From Massospora cicadina (Eukaryota > Entomophthoromycota > Entomophthoromycetes > Entomophthorales > Entomophthoraceae), in contig JAKSZP010014534.1 of the NCBI GenBank assembly GCA_022478985.1, positions 124,001 through 188,000 on the forward strand: a DNA stretch of 64,000 nucleotides, given 5' to 3'. The number at the start of each line of letters is the position of its first letter. The stretch's first letter is position 1. The notes beneath the pieces were generated by a model, which did not search any database, was not told where the DNA came from, and saw only the letters and a program-made list of their open reading frames with translations. A program made the position numbers and the translations under genes. Positions 47,801 through 60,489 of the stretch are shown here, in pieces.

Positions 47801-48480
47801 TGGACTACATGGACATGTTGGACATTCCCTACTCCCTCAATACCCAGAAAGCCATTTGGAAGTACACCCACCTCCCTCTTCTGCAGCTGCATATTTGTTC
47901 CCATGTGTGGAACTTCTTGAAATGGGTATACCATACTGCTGAGCGCTCTAATGCTTTGCACTCATCTTGTGTCATGTGTGGCCAGTATGGAACTTTGGTT
48001 CACCACCTATAAGAGTGTCCTCCCTCAAAAGCGATCTGGAGTGAGGTTCAGCATCTCTTTCGCCAGGATCAGGCACAGCCCTTCAACCTGTCTAAGGACA
48101 TCTTCGCCTTGGCCTTGGTTTCTCCTATACCACCTTCCCTCCGTGCCTTAGTGGTTGCAATTGCTATGTGGACTATCCACACGGTAGTCTTTGATGCTAT
48201 CTCAGGCTCTATCCACCCTCCAGGAAGCTGTACGCCAGTTCCAGTCGCACCTTGTAAACCACTTTCATGTTTGGATGTTTGGGTACCTACCACATCATCG
48301 CCATTAATGTGTCTCATCCTAGTTTCCAGTTTGGTTCGTCGCTTCAGACCCCTTCCTATATATATTCTCAATAGTGGCGCAATCCCTTACCCATGTAACC
48401 ACCTTCCTTTTCTTGGCGTTACCGCTATACAGGAGATAGCGTTTGCTTCTCTGGGGTGCCCTCCTCTTGCTGATGTTTGT
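44801..48480 (+). pseudogene. LINE C ORF2, endonuclease/reverse transcriptase
   Basis: It opens MGEPFTIGTFDIAGLK-like with indels. GDVNFW at about 45207 is the endonuclease Asp block. RT pieces are KCPGPDGIPYEFY (about 46190), a damaged LDQQEAYE block near 46555, and an open stretch 46647-47363 with LRQRDTLSPLLYNF and AFSDDCVGWV (about 46854). The zinc motif CVMCGQYGTLVHHL is at about 47970. After it the frame continues directly into LRALVVAIAMWTIHT (about 48133-48185), which in copies A, B and D is one base out of frame with the zinc motif. Confidence 0.85.
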
Positions 48481-48544
48481 TTTGTTAGTTACTTATCAGA
48501 AGTTTCCATCCCCTGTACAGCCTTCCCCAAATAAAATTTAAACA

Positions 48545-48558
48545 TTATGTGGATTGGG
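48545..48558. repeat. target-site duplication, right, LINE C
   Basis: Second perfect copy of TTATGTGGATTGGG. Confidence 0.9.
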
Positions 48559-51009
48559 ATCTTTCAATAATTTTTAAGGGTTTTAGAGTTGCTGAAGCGT
48601 TGATAACGCTTTTGTAAAAAGTAAATTGCAAGTTAGCCTGGATGATGTGGCCTGTTGTAATTTAAATTTGTCTCATTACCATAGAATGGCCGCCACCTTG
48701 TTAAGTTTATATTGTTGGGGTTAGTAAAAGGCGTTGGTACACACTAATTTAAACTAGCACATTGAGAATTATAAACTAGTTGGTGGTGGATACTGAGTAG
48801 GTGGATGGATTAGTGGACGAATTATTCATCTTTTGATAAAAAAAATTTTAGGTTTTGTACTTTGGTGAAAGATATCAATTTCGTTGGGGTTGCCAACCAA
48901 ATTGTTGAGCTCTGAACTTCCTTATATAAACCCTTTATTTCTTTGATTAATGATAGAAGAAAATAGATAATTAGATATTTGCTACATCTGTGCTTCTTTA
49001 AGAGTCTATTGGATGTTTTACCCCTTTTTTCTCAAGTTTCCTGATGTGAGGTCATCATCGCTTGACTTTAAGAAGATACTTGAATGGGTTGAGATCATTT
49101 ATAGGGGGATTTCTTGACTAAACAGTTGTCTTCATACAACTAAAAACTCCTTTCTATTATTACAAAATATTTAGAAGACTCTGGTAAGTAAAACTAAAAA
49201 AATCATAACAATCTATCTCTACTATCCTAGAGGTATAGTATCAGAAAAAAATTTGTAACTGAACTTTGGAAAATTTAAAGGTCTAAATTTTATAGTTCCT
49301 GAGAAATAAGATATTTTTTTGAAAAAGATAAGTTTTTCAGAAAGTAAAATTTGATTTAGATAGATTGATTTAAAATATTATTTCTAAGTAAATCTCACTT
49401 TTTGTAGGAACAACAGCTATAACTCTCCAACGCTAGAGTCTTCATTATCTTTTGCGTCTATGAATGCATAATCTTTCACAGAGCTTGCCTCTTTAGACAC
49501 TTTTTGATCTTGTACCTCCGCCTATTAAAAATTTTTCCTTAATTTGGATTAAATTTACTTTCATACAGCCAAATTTGTTTGTGCAGCAAATTAATTTAAA
49601 ACTTAGAAATAAAGTCCCTACCTATAAAAATCCATTTTTAAAAATTTCACCAGAATGGCCATTTATATTCCTCTTAACGTTAGGATATAATCCTAATGTT
49701 ATTGCCAATTAATGTTTAATTGGGCAAAATCACCAACAATGTTATTAGACAAATATAGTTGCTGGCTGAATAGCCAATAAATGATTTCCTTCCTTGGATT
49801 AATGGTGTGAGGCGCTGTACAAAGATTGGCATTTTCTGGAGCTAATGTAGCGTTATAACTATTGTTTTGATGGTAGATTGTAGTTAACCTGGGCAATACA
49901 GCTGGCAGCTATTGCTTAATTGGTTCCTTACTAATTAATGGCCGCTAGCTCATTTTGTGTTGACCTATTGGGGCTGACTAAATCATTAGAATCGGCTGTA
50001 TCAGAAGTCATCCCAGAGGGGTAAATTCATGTTGGGCAATAAAGGCTGCATTTATTAGTTCCAACAGAAGAGCACCAAAAACCGCTTAAAATTCCCTTTG
50101 TATTTTTTTAAAAAAATAACGTTAAATGATTATATTCCTTAGATTATTTACTTCTATTAAAGAATTAAAGGGACTGGATATCATGGTCTAATTCCTCAAA
50201 CATTTCATATGATTATACCTGAGTGGAATTTTATTCACTTATAAAAACCTTAACTGGCTGGTTGTCTCCATACAATTAGCAATCTGCTTTATTCTTATAG
50301 CAAAGTCTGAGCCTGTGCAATAAACTTATAAAAAAGTTATACTTTTTCACTCATAATTGCTAGTTGGCAATAAAGTCGCATAATATGACACAGGCGAGGT
50401 TAAAAGCATCCCAAAGTGGGAGATTATTTTAGGTAGGGCCATTCATTTTATTTTTGATTTTACAAAGAACCTATATAAAATACCACCAATGGTCAATATT
50501 CAATTGAATAAAAGACAATTTTAAAAGTATGGATCTATAAAAAAGAAAGAAATAGTATTCTATACCAGATAATATAGAAAAAAACTAAAAATGAATAAGT
50601 TGTAAAAGCTATATAATTTTAAATTTATAATTTTAACTAATATCATTTTATTTTTTAATATACTTTAAGCTATTATTTAACGGTAACAAAACCAGCTATT
50701 AAGCCCAAGAGGAAAGAAAATTGGAAATAGTTGAACTTTAAATGATCCAGGTGAAAAACCTCTAATTTATGGGAAAATAAAAGCAACTGGAGATCAAAAA
50801 AAATTTAAAATGCCGTTAGAGGTTAGATGGTTCTTTAATTGAAAAATTAGATATTTTTTAAGTATCAAATTTATGAATGAATATTGTTTTAATATCAGTG
50901 AAGTTAACACAAGTATCTGTCTTACTAAAGGATATGAGTCTGTATTACTATAAGACAAATTTAATCATGGAATAACTCATTGCTCTAAAATGATGGTTTC
51001 CATTTCAGG
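48559..51009. other. AT-rich spacer between two LINEs, no gene recognised
   Basis: No convincing domain. A 65-codon minus-strand frame at 49699-49896 has no recognisable motif. This spacer separates the tail-to-tail LINE copies C and D. Confidence 0.5.
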
Positions 51010-51025
51010 CTGACTCTTTGATATT
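51010..51025. repeat. target-site duplication, left, LINE D
   Basis: CTGACTCTTTGATATT, repeated perfectly at 56316-56331. Confidence 0.95.
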
Positions 51026-51083
51026 TATATTTAAATTTATTGTGGGGAAGGCTGACCATGGGACAGACACTTCTGAATATGAC

Positions 51084-54000
51084 TCAGACGAGACAAAACT
51101 CAGTACCAGGTGAGGCACCCCAGAGAAGCGATGCTATCTCTTGTTGCCAGCGGGAACGCCACTTATGGGAAGGGGAGGGAACGTGTGTAGGGGGCGTAGC
51201 CACTATTGAGCACGTGTGGAGGAAGGGGTCTGATTTGATGAACCAGACTGGGAACCAGGAGGAGACCAGCTGCCGGCGACGTGGTGGGAGATATCCAAAC
51301 ATCCACGCTTGAAAGTGATCCACCAAATGAGACCGGAATCTGTGGACAGCAATAGGGAGGGTGGGGATGGATCTGGCAATGGCATCCAAGACAATCGTGT
51401 GGATAGTCCACATGGCGATTGCAACCACCAGAGCACGAAGGGAGGGTGGGAGGGGGAGGCCATTGATGAAGCAAACATATCTCTTGACAGACCGAAGGGA
51501 TGTGTTTGATCCTGGCCTAGCAGACGTTGGACTTCGCGCCATATTACTTTAGAGGTGGGGCACTTCTCCAGGCGGTGAAACAGCGTTCCATACTGGCCAC
51601 ACACGACACAGGATGAGTGTAAAGCATTAGAGCGCTCAGCTGTACGATACACCCACCTCAGGCAGCGCCACACATGGGAACGGACTTGAGGCTGCAACAG
51701 AGGATGGTGTGCGTATTTCCAGATAGTCTTTTGGGTCTCAGTGGAATAAGGGATGTCCATCATGTCCAGGTAGTCCACCCTGGATAGGACTTGGGGTCGA
51801 GTGGGGATCATGCCATCATGGATGGGTAGCCCCTGTACCTCTTATGTGAACTGAGGAGAGGGGCGGCCTCTTTAGGTTGTATGTCCACTAATACAAATTC
51901 TCCACTCTTCGCTTCACATGGAGAGTAGGATTCGTTTGTAGTGGGTTTTGGTCCCGTGAGGACCTGTGGCTGATGTGTGTGATGCGAGGTATTTCATCAG
52001 GGAGTGGGGGTTTGATGGATTGTTGAGGCCCAAGGCTCGGGAGAAGTTGGAGCGGGCCGCGCGGGACCAGTGTTGGGATGGGAGTGTAGGAGCAGTGACA
52101 GCCGCAATCCAGGTGCCTAGGATCTTGGCGGCATGGGCTTTGAAGTCAATTAGGCCCATGCCACCATGATGATGAGGGCCAAACATGACCTCTAGCCATA
52201 CTGGTGGAGGGCGGCCTGACCAAAGCCAACCTTGTAGCAAAGCATACAGGGATTTGAAGAAGCTTGGGGAGAAGGGGATGGCGTGGGCTCCAAACCAGAC
52301 TTTGGATAGGAGCATAGAGTTGGCAAGAACAACCCTGCCAGTGAGGGTAGTAGGGTGGGCTCTGAGAGAGGCGATTCGCTTAGTCACGTTGTCCAGTATA
52401 TGGCCCTCCATTACTGCTGACGCGTATCCTCCTGCCTCCAACCACACGCCCAGATGGCGTACCGGTCCTATGGTAGGTTGCAGCACAAAGGGGAGCACCA
52501 GTGGAGCGGTGTGTTTTGAGTTAGTAAGGCGTGGACTTGGGCGAGCAGCTGGGCTGGGTTGGGAACTACTTGCTGGGGCCCAGCAGTTCTGAAACCAACC
52601 AAGGAGGATGATTTCAGTTTTGAAGGCATTTAGTGCCGCGTTGCTTACCCGGGAATATTCCTGGATGAGGGCTTCAAGCGCGCGTGCATCTTTATTATTA
52701 GACACCCCCACCACACAATCATCTGCAAATGCCATCATCTTGACTGGGGTTTGGCCTGGCACATGGACCCCAGTGAGTTGGGCATTCACATTTCGCAGTA
52801 GTGGGTCAAGGCTGAAGTTGTATAAGAGTGGGCTCAGGGGGTCCCCTTGTCGCAGGCCCCTTTGAGGATGGACTACATCCGTTAGGAAACCTGGGCCGCG
52901 CACAGCCATTGTTGCAGATTCCGTGAGCAGCATCACCCAGTTAATGAAGCGGGGAGGTAGGCGGAATTGTTGGAGGCAGGCCCTAAGGTATTCCCAGTTT
53001 ACTCTATCATAGGCTTTTTGTTGGTCCAAGAATACAAGTGCCCCAGAGGCTGTGGACTGACACACATTAGCCACAGAGTGCACGTTATCCCAAAATTGAC
53101 CTTCTGGGGATGAAACCGAATTGTTCTGGAGAGATGGTGGCAGATGCTATAGTCCCTAAACGGTTAGCCATGATTTTTGTTAAAATTTTGGTGTCTGTGT
53201 TTGTTAGAGAAATGGGGCGCCAGTTGGCTAAGTCTAGCCTATCCCCTTTCTTGAAGAGTGTGACTGTAAAAGCCTCATGTCCTCCTGGTAGGAGGCGCGT
53301 TTCCAACAGGCTTTGGTTGAGTGAGGCTAGCAGCAATGGGGATATTTATTTAATATATTTTTTGTAGAACTCATATGGAATGCCATCTGGGCCTGGGCAT
53401 TTTCAGTTTGGCGCACCGCGAATGGTAGTCCATAATTCATTTGGAGTAATTAAATTCATTATTTCTGGGTATTGGAAAATGGTGCGGATATGAGCTCTGT
53501 CGAGAAATTCCGCCATTTTGGCCAGCTGAATTGGTTCGGCTCAGTATAACTTGGAGTAATATCTTTGCATTTTGATTGCCACTTCAGCCGGTGTGTCCAC
53601 AATAGAATTATCCGATCTTTGCACCTGTGTGCAGGCCATGCTCTGGCGTGGTGCAAAAAATTTTTGAAGAAGTATGCGGTGCACTTGTCACCTTTAGTGA
53701 TGCGTGTGGCCCTGTATTGGACACAAACCCGATGTTTGTGTTGCCTTTCAAGTGTGTTGAGGTGGGCTGCTGCCTCCGCCCACTTCTGGCCCCATGCAGG
53801 GCTATATCCTGAGGCTGGAATGTTGGACTCCAAGTGGGCCAATTCTGCCAGCGCGCACAATATAACCGCCGATGTGGCTCGTGAGCGTCTGGATGAGAGA
53901 TGACGATAGTGGTGGATGGTGTCTTTTTTGAAAGTTGCCCATGTGGAAATAGGGTCTGCGCAAAATGGTGCAACAAACAATTTTGCCAAAGTTGCCTCTT

Positions 54001-54788
54001 CCACCCATGTGGAAAATCCTGGCGACGCTAGCTCTGGGGGGCGGATTTTGCACCAATGTGGGGCCTTTGCAACTGTGATGGGTAAGTGGTATGTTATCAA
54101 GACCAGTTGGTGGTCGGAGAATTCCATTTTCATTGTTTTGAAGTGGGAGATGTGGGGTTGGAATTTTGCCGGCGCTAGAATAAGGTCAATGCGGGTCATG
54201 GACCTTAATTGGCTGTTGTGGATGTGGGGACGTGTCATGTTTTCGAGCAGTGGGGCATGTCACAGCAGCACATCCATTAACCCAAGGGTGGCTTTTAGAA
54301 CGCGTAGTTCTAAGTGACCCTGTGGGCATGGGGTGAGGGCGGCCACCAGTCCGTTGGTGAGGTTAGCCAACAGTTCATGTCACCAATAAGGAAAGAATCA
54401 GGGGTAGCGGGAGGGATTTGACCATCAAGAAAAATTCCCAACGCTCTTGTGCACCGTTTGGGGTGTATATGTTGACAATTGTGTGTGCAACATTGGCCCA
54501 TGAGAAGGTGACAATGAGCACTCGGTCATTTAGGAATGTTTCTGAAGATGTAAATTTGAAAATATTGTTTTTCTGAATTAGCACCCCACAGTGCTTTGAC
54601 CAAAAGGATAGGGATGGTAGGAGCATTGTTTTCCAAGCATCCTCAGAACCTCGTGGACAGTGGGTTTCCTGGTAGGCCAGGATAATCACGGGTAAATTAT
54701 TTTGTAAAGAACTCAGTTTCCTAGCCCAGGACGGGGAGGCCTTGAGTCCGGCAATATTCAGCATCCCTAGAGTGAAGGTTTCCCCCAT
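51084..54788 (-). pseudogene. LINE D ORF2, endonuclease/reverse transcriptase
   Basis: The ATG at 54788 gives MGETFTLGMLNIAGLK, then YQETH, VNIYTPNG, a frameshift near 54390, SFLIGDMNCW, RIDLIL and SDHQLV, a complete APE-type set. RT shows LANWRPISLTNTDTKILTK (about 53200-53260), LDQQKAYDRVNW, LRQGDPLSPLLYNFSLDPLL and AFADDCVVGV (about 52720-52745) within an open run 51914-53083. The zinc motif CVVCGQYGTLFHRLEKC is near 51555-51610. Two frames are open beyond it: the zinc frame to 51203, and the frame holding LRALVVAIAMWTIHT to 51084. Stops near 51855 and 51880 and frameshifts inactivate it. Confidence 0.92.
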
Positions 54789-54809
54789 CGCACCTTAGGT
54801 GCGAGGGGG
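54782..54809 (-). promoter_or_regulatory. stop-start hairpin between ORF1 and ORF2, copy D
   Basis: On the minus strand: CCCCC, T, CGCACC, loop TAA, GGTGCG, AT, GGGGG. Compared with copies A and B both arms differ at the paired position (C-G here, A-T or its equivalent there) and pairing is kept. Both changes are at CpG sites, so parallel CpG decay is an alternative to selection. Confidence 0.65.
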
Positions 54810-56206
54810 TGGGCCCCCTGGCCCACCAGCCTCTTCCAGGTCCCCACGGGCTTTCACAGCAGCGCAGGTATTAGCAGCAACGCTATTGGGGTTTTTGTTA
54901 ATTTTTGCAGAAAGAGTCACGTTGGCTTTGGCCTTCACTTTTTGTTTTCCCGACGTCGGACGAATTTTTTGCGGTGCGGATAAGTTTGGTGCACCATTGA
55001 GTGGGGCAAAAAAAATTTTTTGGTTGGGATAGGTCCCAAGTCGGTTTCAACTGGGGCTTGGGTGCAGCGATTGGGTGAGATGAATCTCCCATAGGATCCT
55101 CAGATTGAGTGGCCCATTCAGCTTGGGCCTCCCAATCTGATTGGCTGATGGATTCCTGAGTTGCTTCCGCCGCGAAGGTCTCCATGTCCTCCTGGTGTTG
55201 TGAGTGTGGGATGGTGGTGGTGACCTTGGCCGCTTCCTTGGCCGCAGTCCTATGGGCCTGCTTGGCCTTCTTCCGCTCCTGTGGGGAGATGGGCTTTACC
55301 AATAGGTAGCAGCCTTGTGCTCCCCACAGGAAAGCCTCTTTGGTGCTTGTGGTTGGTTCGTAGTGCGCCTCTCCGCTGGCCATGGCCACCAAGGGGTGCT
55401 CTTGGAATATAATGCCCTCTTTGATGGGGCACGCGTGTGCCTTATGGCCAAACGCGTCACAGTGGGTGCAAATGGGGGGCGCGCTGTCCACGGTTACCCA
55501 GAATGGGTGGGTGGTGTGCCCTGCGATATCAATAAAGGTGGAGTGCGGGATCTGGGTTAGGTCCTTCACAATCTCCTCAGTTGGGGTCAGAACTGCGATG
55601 GCTTTGCCAGTGCACAGGTGTGGCATCAGCGTGAAACGTTGCATTTCAAAAGATTGTATTTCGCCATATATGGCGAGACCATCTTTCAGGTGTTGCTCCA
55701 AAATGTCACGTTTTACCGTAGTAGGCAAAAAGTCAAACGTGAGGAAAATTTGGTAGGATTTTGTCCATCTGGTGCATTTAGTTTTGACGACCCATTGCCC
55801 TTTGGGGAGGTTGACCACTACGCGCACCGCTGCAGCCTCGTCTGCTGCTATTTTGCTTTCAAAACCTAGGTCTAGCCAACCACGCGACATGGAGTGAGGT
55901 GCAACGTACACCGCGGTCAGGAAAATTTTGTGTACATCTTCACAAAATTTTTCCCATAGGGCCGTTTTTTGGATGTCCAGATACACACGGACTCCGAATT
56001 CCATGACAAAAGAGGCTGGAATGTGGCGTATTGATGTACTGGTTGCATCGTGCTTGCCACGCGAGTATCTCTGGGGAAATTGTGACCGCCAGTTTTTTTA
56101 GATTTTTTTCTATTCCGCCAGATTCTCCGGGGCGTTTTTGAACGTTAGAGGCCGCGGGCCTTCCACCTGCTCCTCTTGCCTTGCTTGCCCAACTGCTCCC
56201 AGACAT
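54795..56206 (-). pseudogene. LINE D ORF1, CCHC RNA-binding protein
   Basis: The ATG at 56206 gives MSGSSWASKARGAGGRPAAS. A 2-nt shortfall near 56010 shifts the frame, and the main open frame runs 56004-54898. It holds the RRM-like block (TVKRDILEQHLKDGLAIYGE and KAIAVLTPTEEIVKDL) and the knuckle CTHCDAFGHKAHAC. A single-base loss near 55080 shifts out of the C-terminal frame, which ends in the TAA at 54797-54795. It lacks the TGA of copy A at codon 54, where it has CGA. Confidence 0.88.
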
Positions 56207-56216
56207 GGGCGCAGAC

Positions 56217-56236
56217 TAATCCCCTCTATGAGATTA
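56217..56236 (-). promoter_or_regulatory. LINE 5' UTR hairpin before the ORF1 start, copy D
   Basis: On the minus strand TAATCTC, loop ATAGAG, GGGATTA: one pair has become a U-G wobble in RNA, and the stem is kept. It ends 10 nt before the ATG at 56206. Confidence 0.6.
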
Positions 56237-56315
56237 TCAAACTAGATTTAGTCTTGAATTGAATGGGTTGCAAAAGTGTTTGCACCGAGAAAGAAAAGTT
56301 GGTATAGAGGTTTTT

Positions 56316-56331
56316 CTGACTCTTTGATATT
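56316..56331. repeat. target-site duplication, right, LINE D
   Basis: Second perfect copy of CTGACTCTTTGATATT. Confidence 0.95.
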
Positions 56332-58950
56332 GTTAACATCAATAAATATTGGAAAATACAGATTTAGAAGGTTCAGGTTTATCTAATTAGTTATCCAGGA
56401 TCAATTTAAATTTTGTAACCAGTTAAAATCTAACTCATAGATGAGTAAAAGAGGAAGATTCTGCTGAGAATTGTTGGAAGTAAAAAGTTGAATATGATCT
56501 CTTGACTTGAGACTTTAGCTCTAACTGTAAGATATATTATATTCATAAGGAGATGCAACATGTCGCTATAAAATAAAGGCATCTATCTATTGAAAAACTT
56601 ACATGACATTGATAATAATTGTTGTTAAGAGAATAAAACTTGAGAGTTGTATAGTCTAGTCAAGATGCGGATATGTTGGAATTTCTATATGACCACATTA
56701 TCCAGCTTATACTAGACTAGGAATATAATCAATACTTTATAATTTGTTCATTTATACAAAGTTTGTTGTCAAAGCTTTATGATTATTATCAATTTATTTT
56801 TTTGATTATCAATAATTACCAATTAAATATGTATTTTTAATTCACAAGGGATCCAAATATGATGCAGTTATAATTAGGGTATTCAGATGACATTATCAAC
56901 AGCGTGTATTATGTAGTTAGCTTATAGTACAAGCAGTTTTTTTAATTTAATTTAGTTGCAACTACTTCTAAAGTTAATTCTTTAGCCTAACTGAGAACGT
57001 TACTTATTATAATAATCAACTGGGATTAACTAAGTATGAAAACATGCTTTCCAATAATTTTTTCCATATTATAACAAATACCAAAATGTCTTCAGATAAG
57101 TGGGACAATATAAGTGTGATAGCTACAATTAATATCATATGCTTTTTAATAATCTCTCCTAAATAATAACTTAATTTAATTATAAAATTAGCTTTGATAT
57201 TTAAAACCTTTGGACTTGGAACTGTTATTAATTTTATTTATATTGAAATTGTTTGTGGTTAATAATAAATCTGATGATTGCTCACTTGATAATTAAAACC
57301 TGCACTTAAAGCTGGGAAAAATTTGGCCAAAATATCCTTGATTTTTGCAAGCTTTCTTATAGTTTTTGACCGTTTTAAAGTTCACAAGGCTTAACTAAAA
57401 ATGCAACTTTTCTGGTCTCCCTGATGGAATATGCCCCTAAAATATTAAATAATTTCTACTTGCACAGTCAAAGATAAAAGTGATATTTCTTTCCTAAAGG
57501 CTTGTTTACACTCCTAATGGAAGCTAAACACTATGAAAGTATAACTAGATAAATGAGATTTAAGAAGTAAATAGATTTTTAGATAATATATTGCTCTTTT
57601 TATCTTTTTTTGTTCTTTAATAGCAAGGCACTGGTCTTATATACCTCCAGGGCATGAACAGAAAAAAACTTCTAAGTTAAGCATTCAATTTCTACAGAAA
57701 ATTTTCACGTCATTTCAGCTCAGGAAACTATAGAACATTAATCTTTTATTTAATTTGTGACAAAAACTCTCATGATTGGAAAGGTCTCAGGTACAATTTT
57801 GCAACTCAGATGTGCAAAATTGCCCCAGGATCAGCCTAGATAGAGTTTTTTATATAGCTGAAAAGATAAATTTCTGAGAGAAATAGAAAATAAACAATTA
57901 ATAACATACCACTAATTAGGAAGTCATTAGGCCTCTTGATAGCTCTAGGTAATTTCTTTTAGGGATGTTCATGTTTAAGTGCTATCATACCAATTATAAA
58001 GATTGACATACAATCCATCTCAGTGCATGAAATGATAAAATGAGGTGTAAATTGATAAGTGCCATTATCACATGGGACTTTTAGATTACATAATTAATCA
58101 CCAATACTAAGATAAAGCTAAATAGCAGCGAGGCTAATCAGAAAGAACAAGCTAAAATAGGCAGTATTATTTATAAATTTATCAATTTATACTAATTAAG
58201 TAGAAGTATTAACGACCCATCAATAGGGTAATCAGCCCTAATTGGTAGTTTTCTCAAAGGGGTTTTTGAGTCAACCACCAAATATAACATTTCTCCCCAC
58301 TTGACTAGAATATGGGTCCATGGATTCCTAAATAATCAGATATATTGTCTACAGCCATCCTTAGACTTTTACCATTATGTTAAGACTTTTAGCCAAAGAT
58401 AGCCATCAATTTTTTGATTTGGCTCTTCCATTTAGTTTTCTATCTGATTTCCTGATGCCTGACTGGAAGTGGCCCAAATTGTTGATGGTTTGAAGTCAGG
58501 TTCCTCTCCACAATTGAAAGTAAACAACTAGGTCTATAGTTATTTTATTATGTAATATATATTACAGTTATTATAAATTAAGTTTTTTGGTACTTATATT
58601 TTATTACTAATATTATATATATTTTAATTAACCAACTTATTCAAATTTTCTTATATACTTTTTTGTTGACATGATTGTATATATTGCTGGTCCTAACTTT
58701 ATTGATTGTGAATTTATTTGTGATGTTTATAAAAAAATTTTAGGTTGTTCTTCAGATATAATTTACCTTCTTTAATTATCCTGATCTGTTGGTACTGAAA
58801 AAAGTCTTTGCCTAATTAAAACTTGGCTGAATTATAGCGTTTTTGAATGTCCTTTTCATGTCAAGCCTTTTTAGAGTAAAAATGTTATAAAGAACCTGAG
58901 CTTGCAACTTGGATAGAGTTGTCAGAAAATCGACTATGGGCTCTGCTAGT
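56332..58950. other. AT-rich spacer, no gene recognised
   Basis: Strongly AT-rich, with no open frame of note on either strand, no RNA gene seen and no recognisable element. Probably ancient decayed repeats. Confidence 0.5.
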
Positions 58951-59560
58951 TTGCAGGCTAACCAGTATGGAGACTGGTCGGCCCTTGCCTTTTCACCTTA
59001 GGCGTCAGGGCTAGCAGCGCCGGCTAACCCCTTGGCATGTCACCCATGCCATTTGGGGATCCCCTTTAACCTAAACTCCAACCAACGAAATAAATATAAA
59101 CTTATAGCAAAAGGTAGTTTAGGCAAAGGGAGATATTTATTGAAAGGGAAGCGCCAGGTATTTATACTATTTAAAAAGGCCTACTGCGCCCATCGCTGAC
59201 CTATTGGCTCTTCCACTGGTTCTTCCAGCCAACCACTTCTCTTATTCTTCTATTTCTTCTTCTTCTACATTATCTCTTCCCTGACGTCGACCCTCTCGCT
59301 CCATCCTTCCCAATGTCCAAATTAGTTTTGGCTCATCCTTGGCCTTAAGTCGCCGGTGAGCCATATATATAAATAACCTAAATAAATATCATATTTGGAT
59401 TTGACCTTCAGATTGATAATAATGCACCAGAAACAACTTCAGTTGCTCGCTTGACTTGGAATATCTCAGTATCTCGCTGATATCTATCCTCATCTTATTA
59501 TGATAAAAAATGAGGCACTGGAAACAACTTCGGCCACCTTAAACTCATAATTGTCAGATC
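58950..59560 (-). repeat. LTR-like segment with promoter signals (minus strand)
   Basis: Less AT-rich than its surroundings. On the minus strand it reads CCTTTTTAAATAGTATAAATACC (a TATA box near 59163-59175), then TTTCAATAAATATCTCCC, which holds an AATAAA poly(A) signal. This pairing is typical of an LTR with U3, R and U5. The minus-strand integrase remnant at 60190-60480 lies upstream of it, so it could be that element's 3' LTR. No partner copy or boundaries were found. Confidence 0.35.
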
Positions 59561-60189
59561 CACAAACATTGGATAATCAGTACATACAGAAAATGTTTGA
59601 AGCGAATACAATGGCTTCACGCTGGAAATCCCACAACTGCCCACAATGGCAGTTGGCATCAAATCACTGATTCTGCATACTGATATTTAATTAGATCCGA
59701 AGCTATTAGTCGCTGGTGATCCTTATACTGATTTGGGGCCACTGATTGGCCCCGCTTAAACCTAAATACTAAACTCGGCATAATACTAATTTCAGCTCAA
59801 CCCAAATTGGGGAGCAATTAACCAGCAATTAAACCAGATAACATGAAATTCAGACAATAAACCATCCCGCTGTTATTGGCCATATCATCCCAAATAATGA
59901 TAAATCATTGGATGATTCCATCTGGTTAAAATCATGACCAAATATTAGCTAAATTCTTTGCATACTGAGATTAGTTGTTATTTAGGATCCTCTAGACTAA
60001 ATATATCATAGAAAAGGTAAGACAGGATGTCCTCGTTATAACAACTGAAAAGATGACATCCTGATAGATGAATGATAGGAGAAGTTATAGGCTGAACATG
60101 GCTTATCTCAGGTAGGTACTTAGTTTAGATGTTTTTTTGAAGTTAATATTTGATATATTCACTAATGTCCCATTTACTTGCTTAACCAT

Positions 60190-60480
60190 ACTATTATCTT
60201 TAGGATGATAAGGAGCGGAAGCACGCTCTTGCTACAATTAAATGGTTGAGCTTGGTGAGGATATGGGCGGTGAGATGATTATGCTATCTTTAAGTATGGT
60301 CTGAGGATGCCCATGCTTGTGAAGGATAATTTCAAGGATGAACTTAGCTGTTGTTTCTGCTCCTACACCTTAATAGCGTTTTTTGCCTCACTTAGTCAAG
60401 TGGAAAATAGCCACAATGATTACTTGGCTTTTTATTGCTATTGGGAAGGTGCCTGCAAACATCAATAGAAATGCTATGTG
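60190..60480 (-). pseudogene. Ty3/Gypsy integrase core remnant (minus strand)
   Basis: The minus strand reads FPIAIKSQVIIVAIFHLTK, then GVGAETTAKFILEIILHKH and GHPQTILKD. After a frame change comes HILTKLNHLIVARA, then APYHPKDNSMVKQVNGTLV. This is the integrase core in order. The catalytic Glu of the usual MVE-x-NG block is Lys here. From 60490 to 63090 I recognise no further pol part with confidence. Confidence 0.65.
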
Positions 60481-60489
60481 TCAAGAAGC

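Larger units (their letters stand above)
43316..48544 (+). mobile_element. LINE copy C, full length, divergent
   Basis: Same architecture as A, B and D but clearly more diverged in sequence. The perfect 14-bp duplication bounds it. It starts GGCTTTTCTCTCTCG and ends CCCCAAATAAAATTTAAACA, again without poly(A). Both ORFs carry many indels. Confidence 0.9.
51026..56315 (-). mobile_element. LINE copy D, full length, best preserved
   Basis: Minus-strand copy with long open stretches: 368 codons of ORF1 and 389 codons of RT. A perfect 16-bp duplication bounds it. The tail is CAATAAATTTAAATATAA. At the 5' end 15 extra bases (56301-56315) lie between the duplication and the shared element start. 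It is probably the youngest copy, though still broken by stops and frameshifts. Confidence 0.95.

Noticed and set aside
51309..52592. several plus-strand frames of 60-135 codons in LINE D
   Set aside because: All are antisense to the LINE D reverse transcriptase and zinc region; the same pattern occurs in the other copies.
58970..59060. GC-richer patch, considered as an rRNA or tRNA piece
   Set aside because: No tRNA cloverleaf or rRNA core motif was seen. Promoter and poly(A) signals on the minus strand fit an LTR better.
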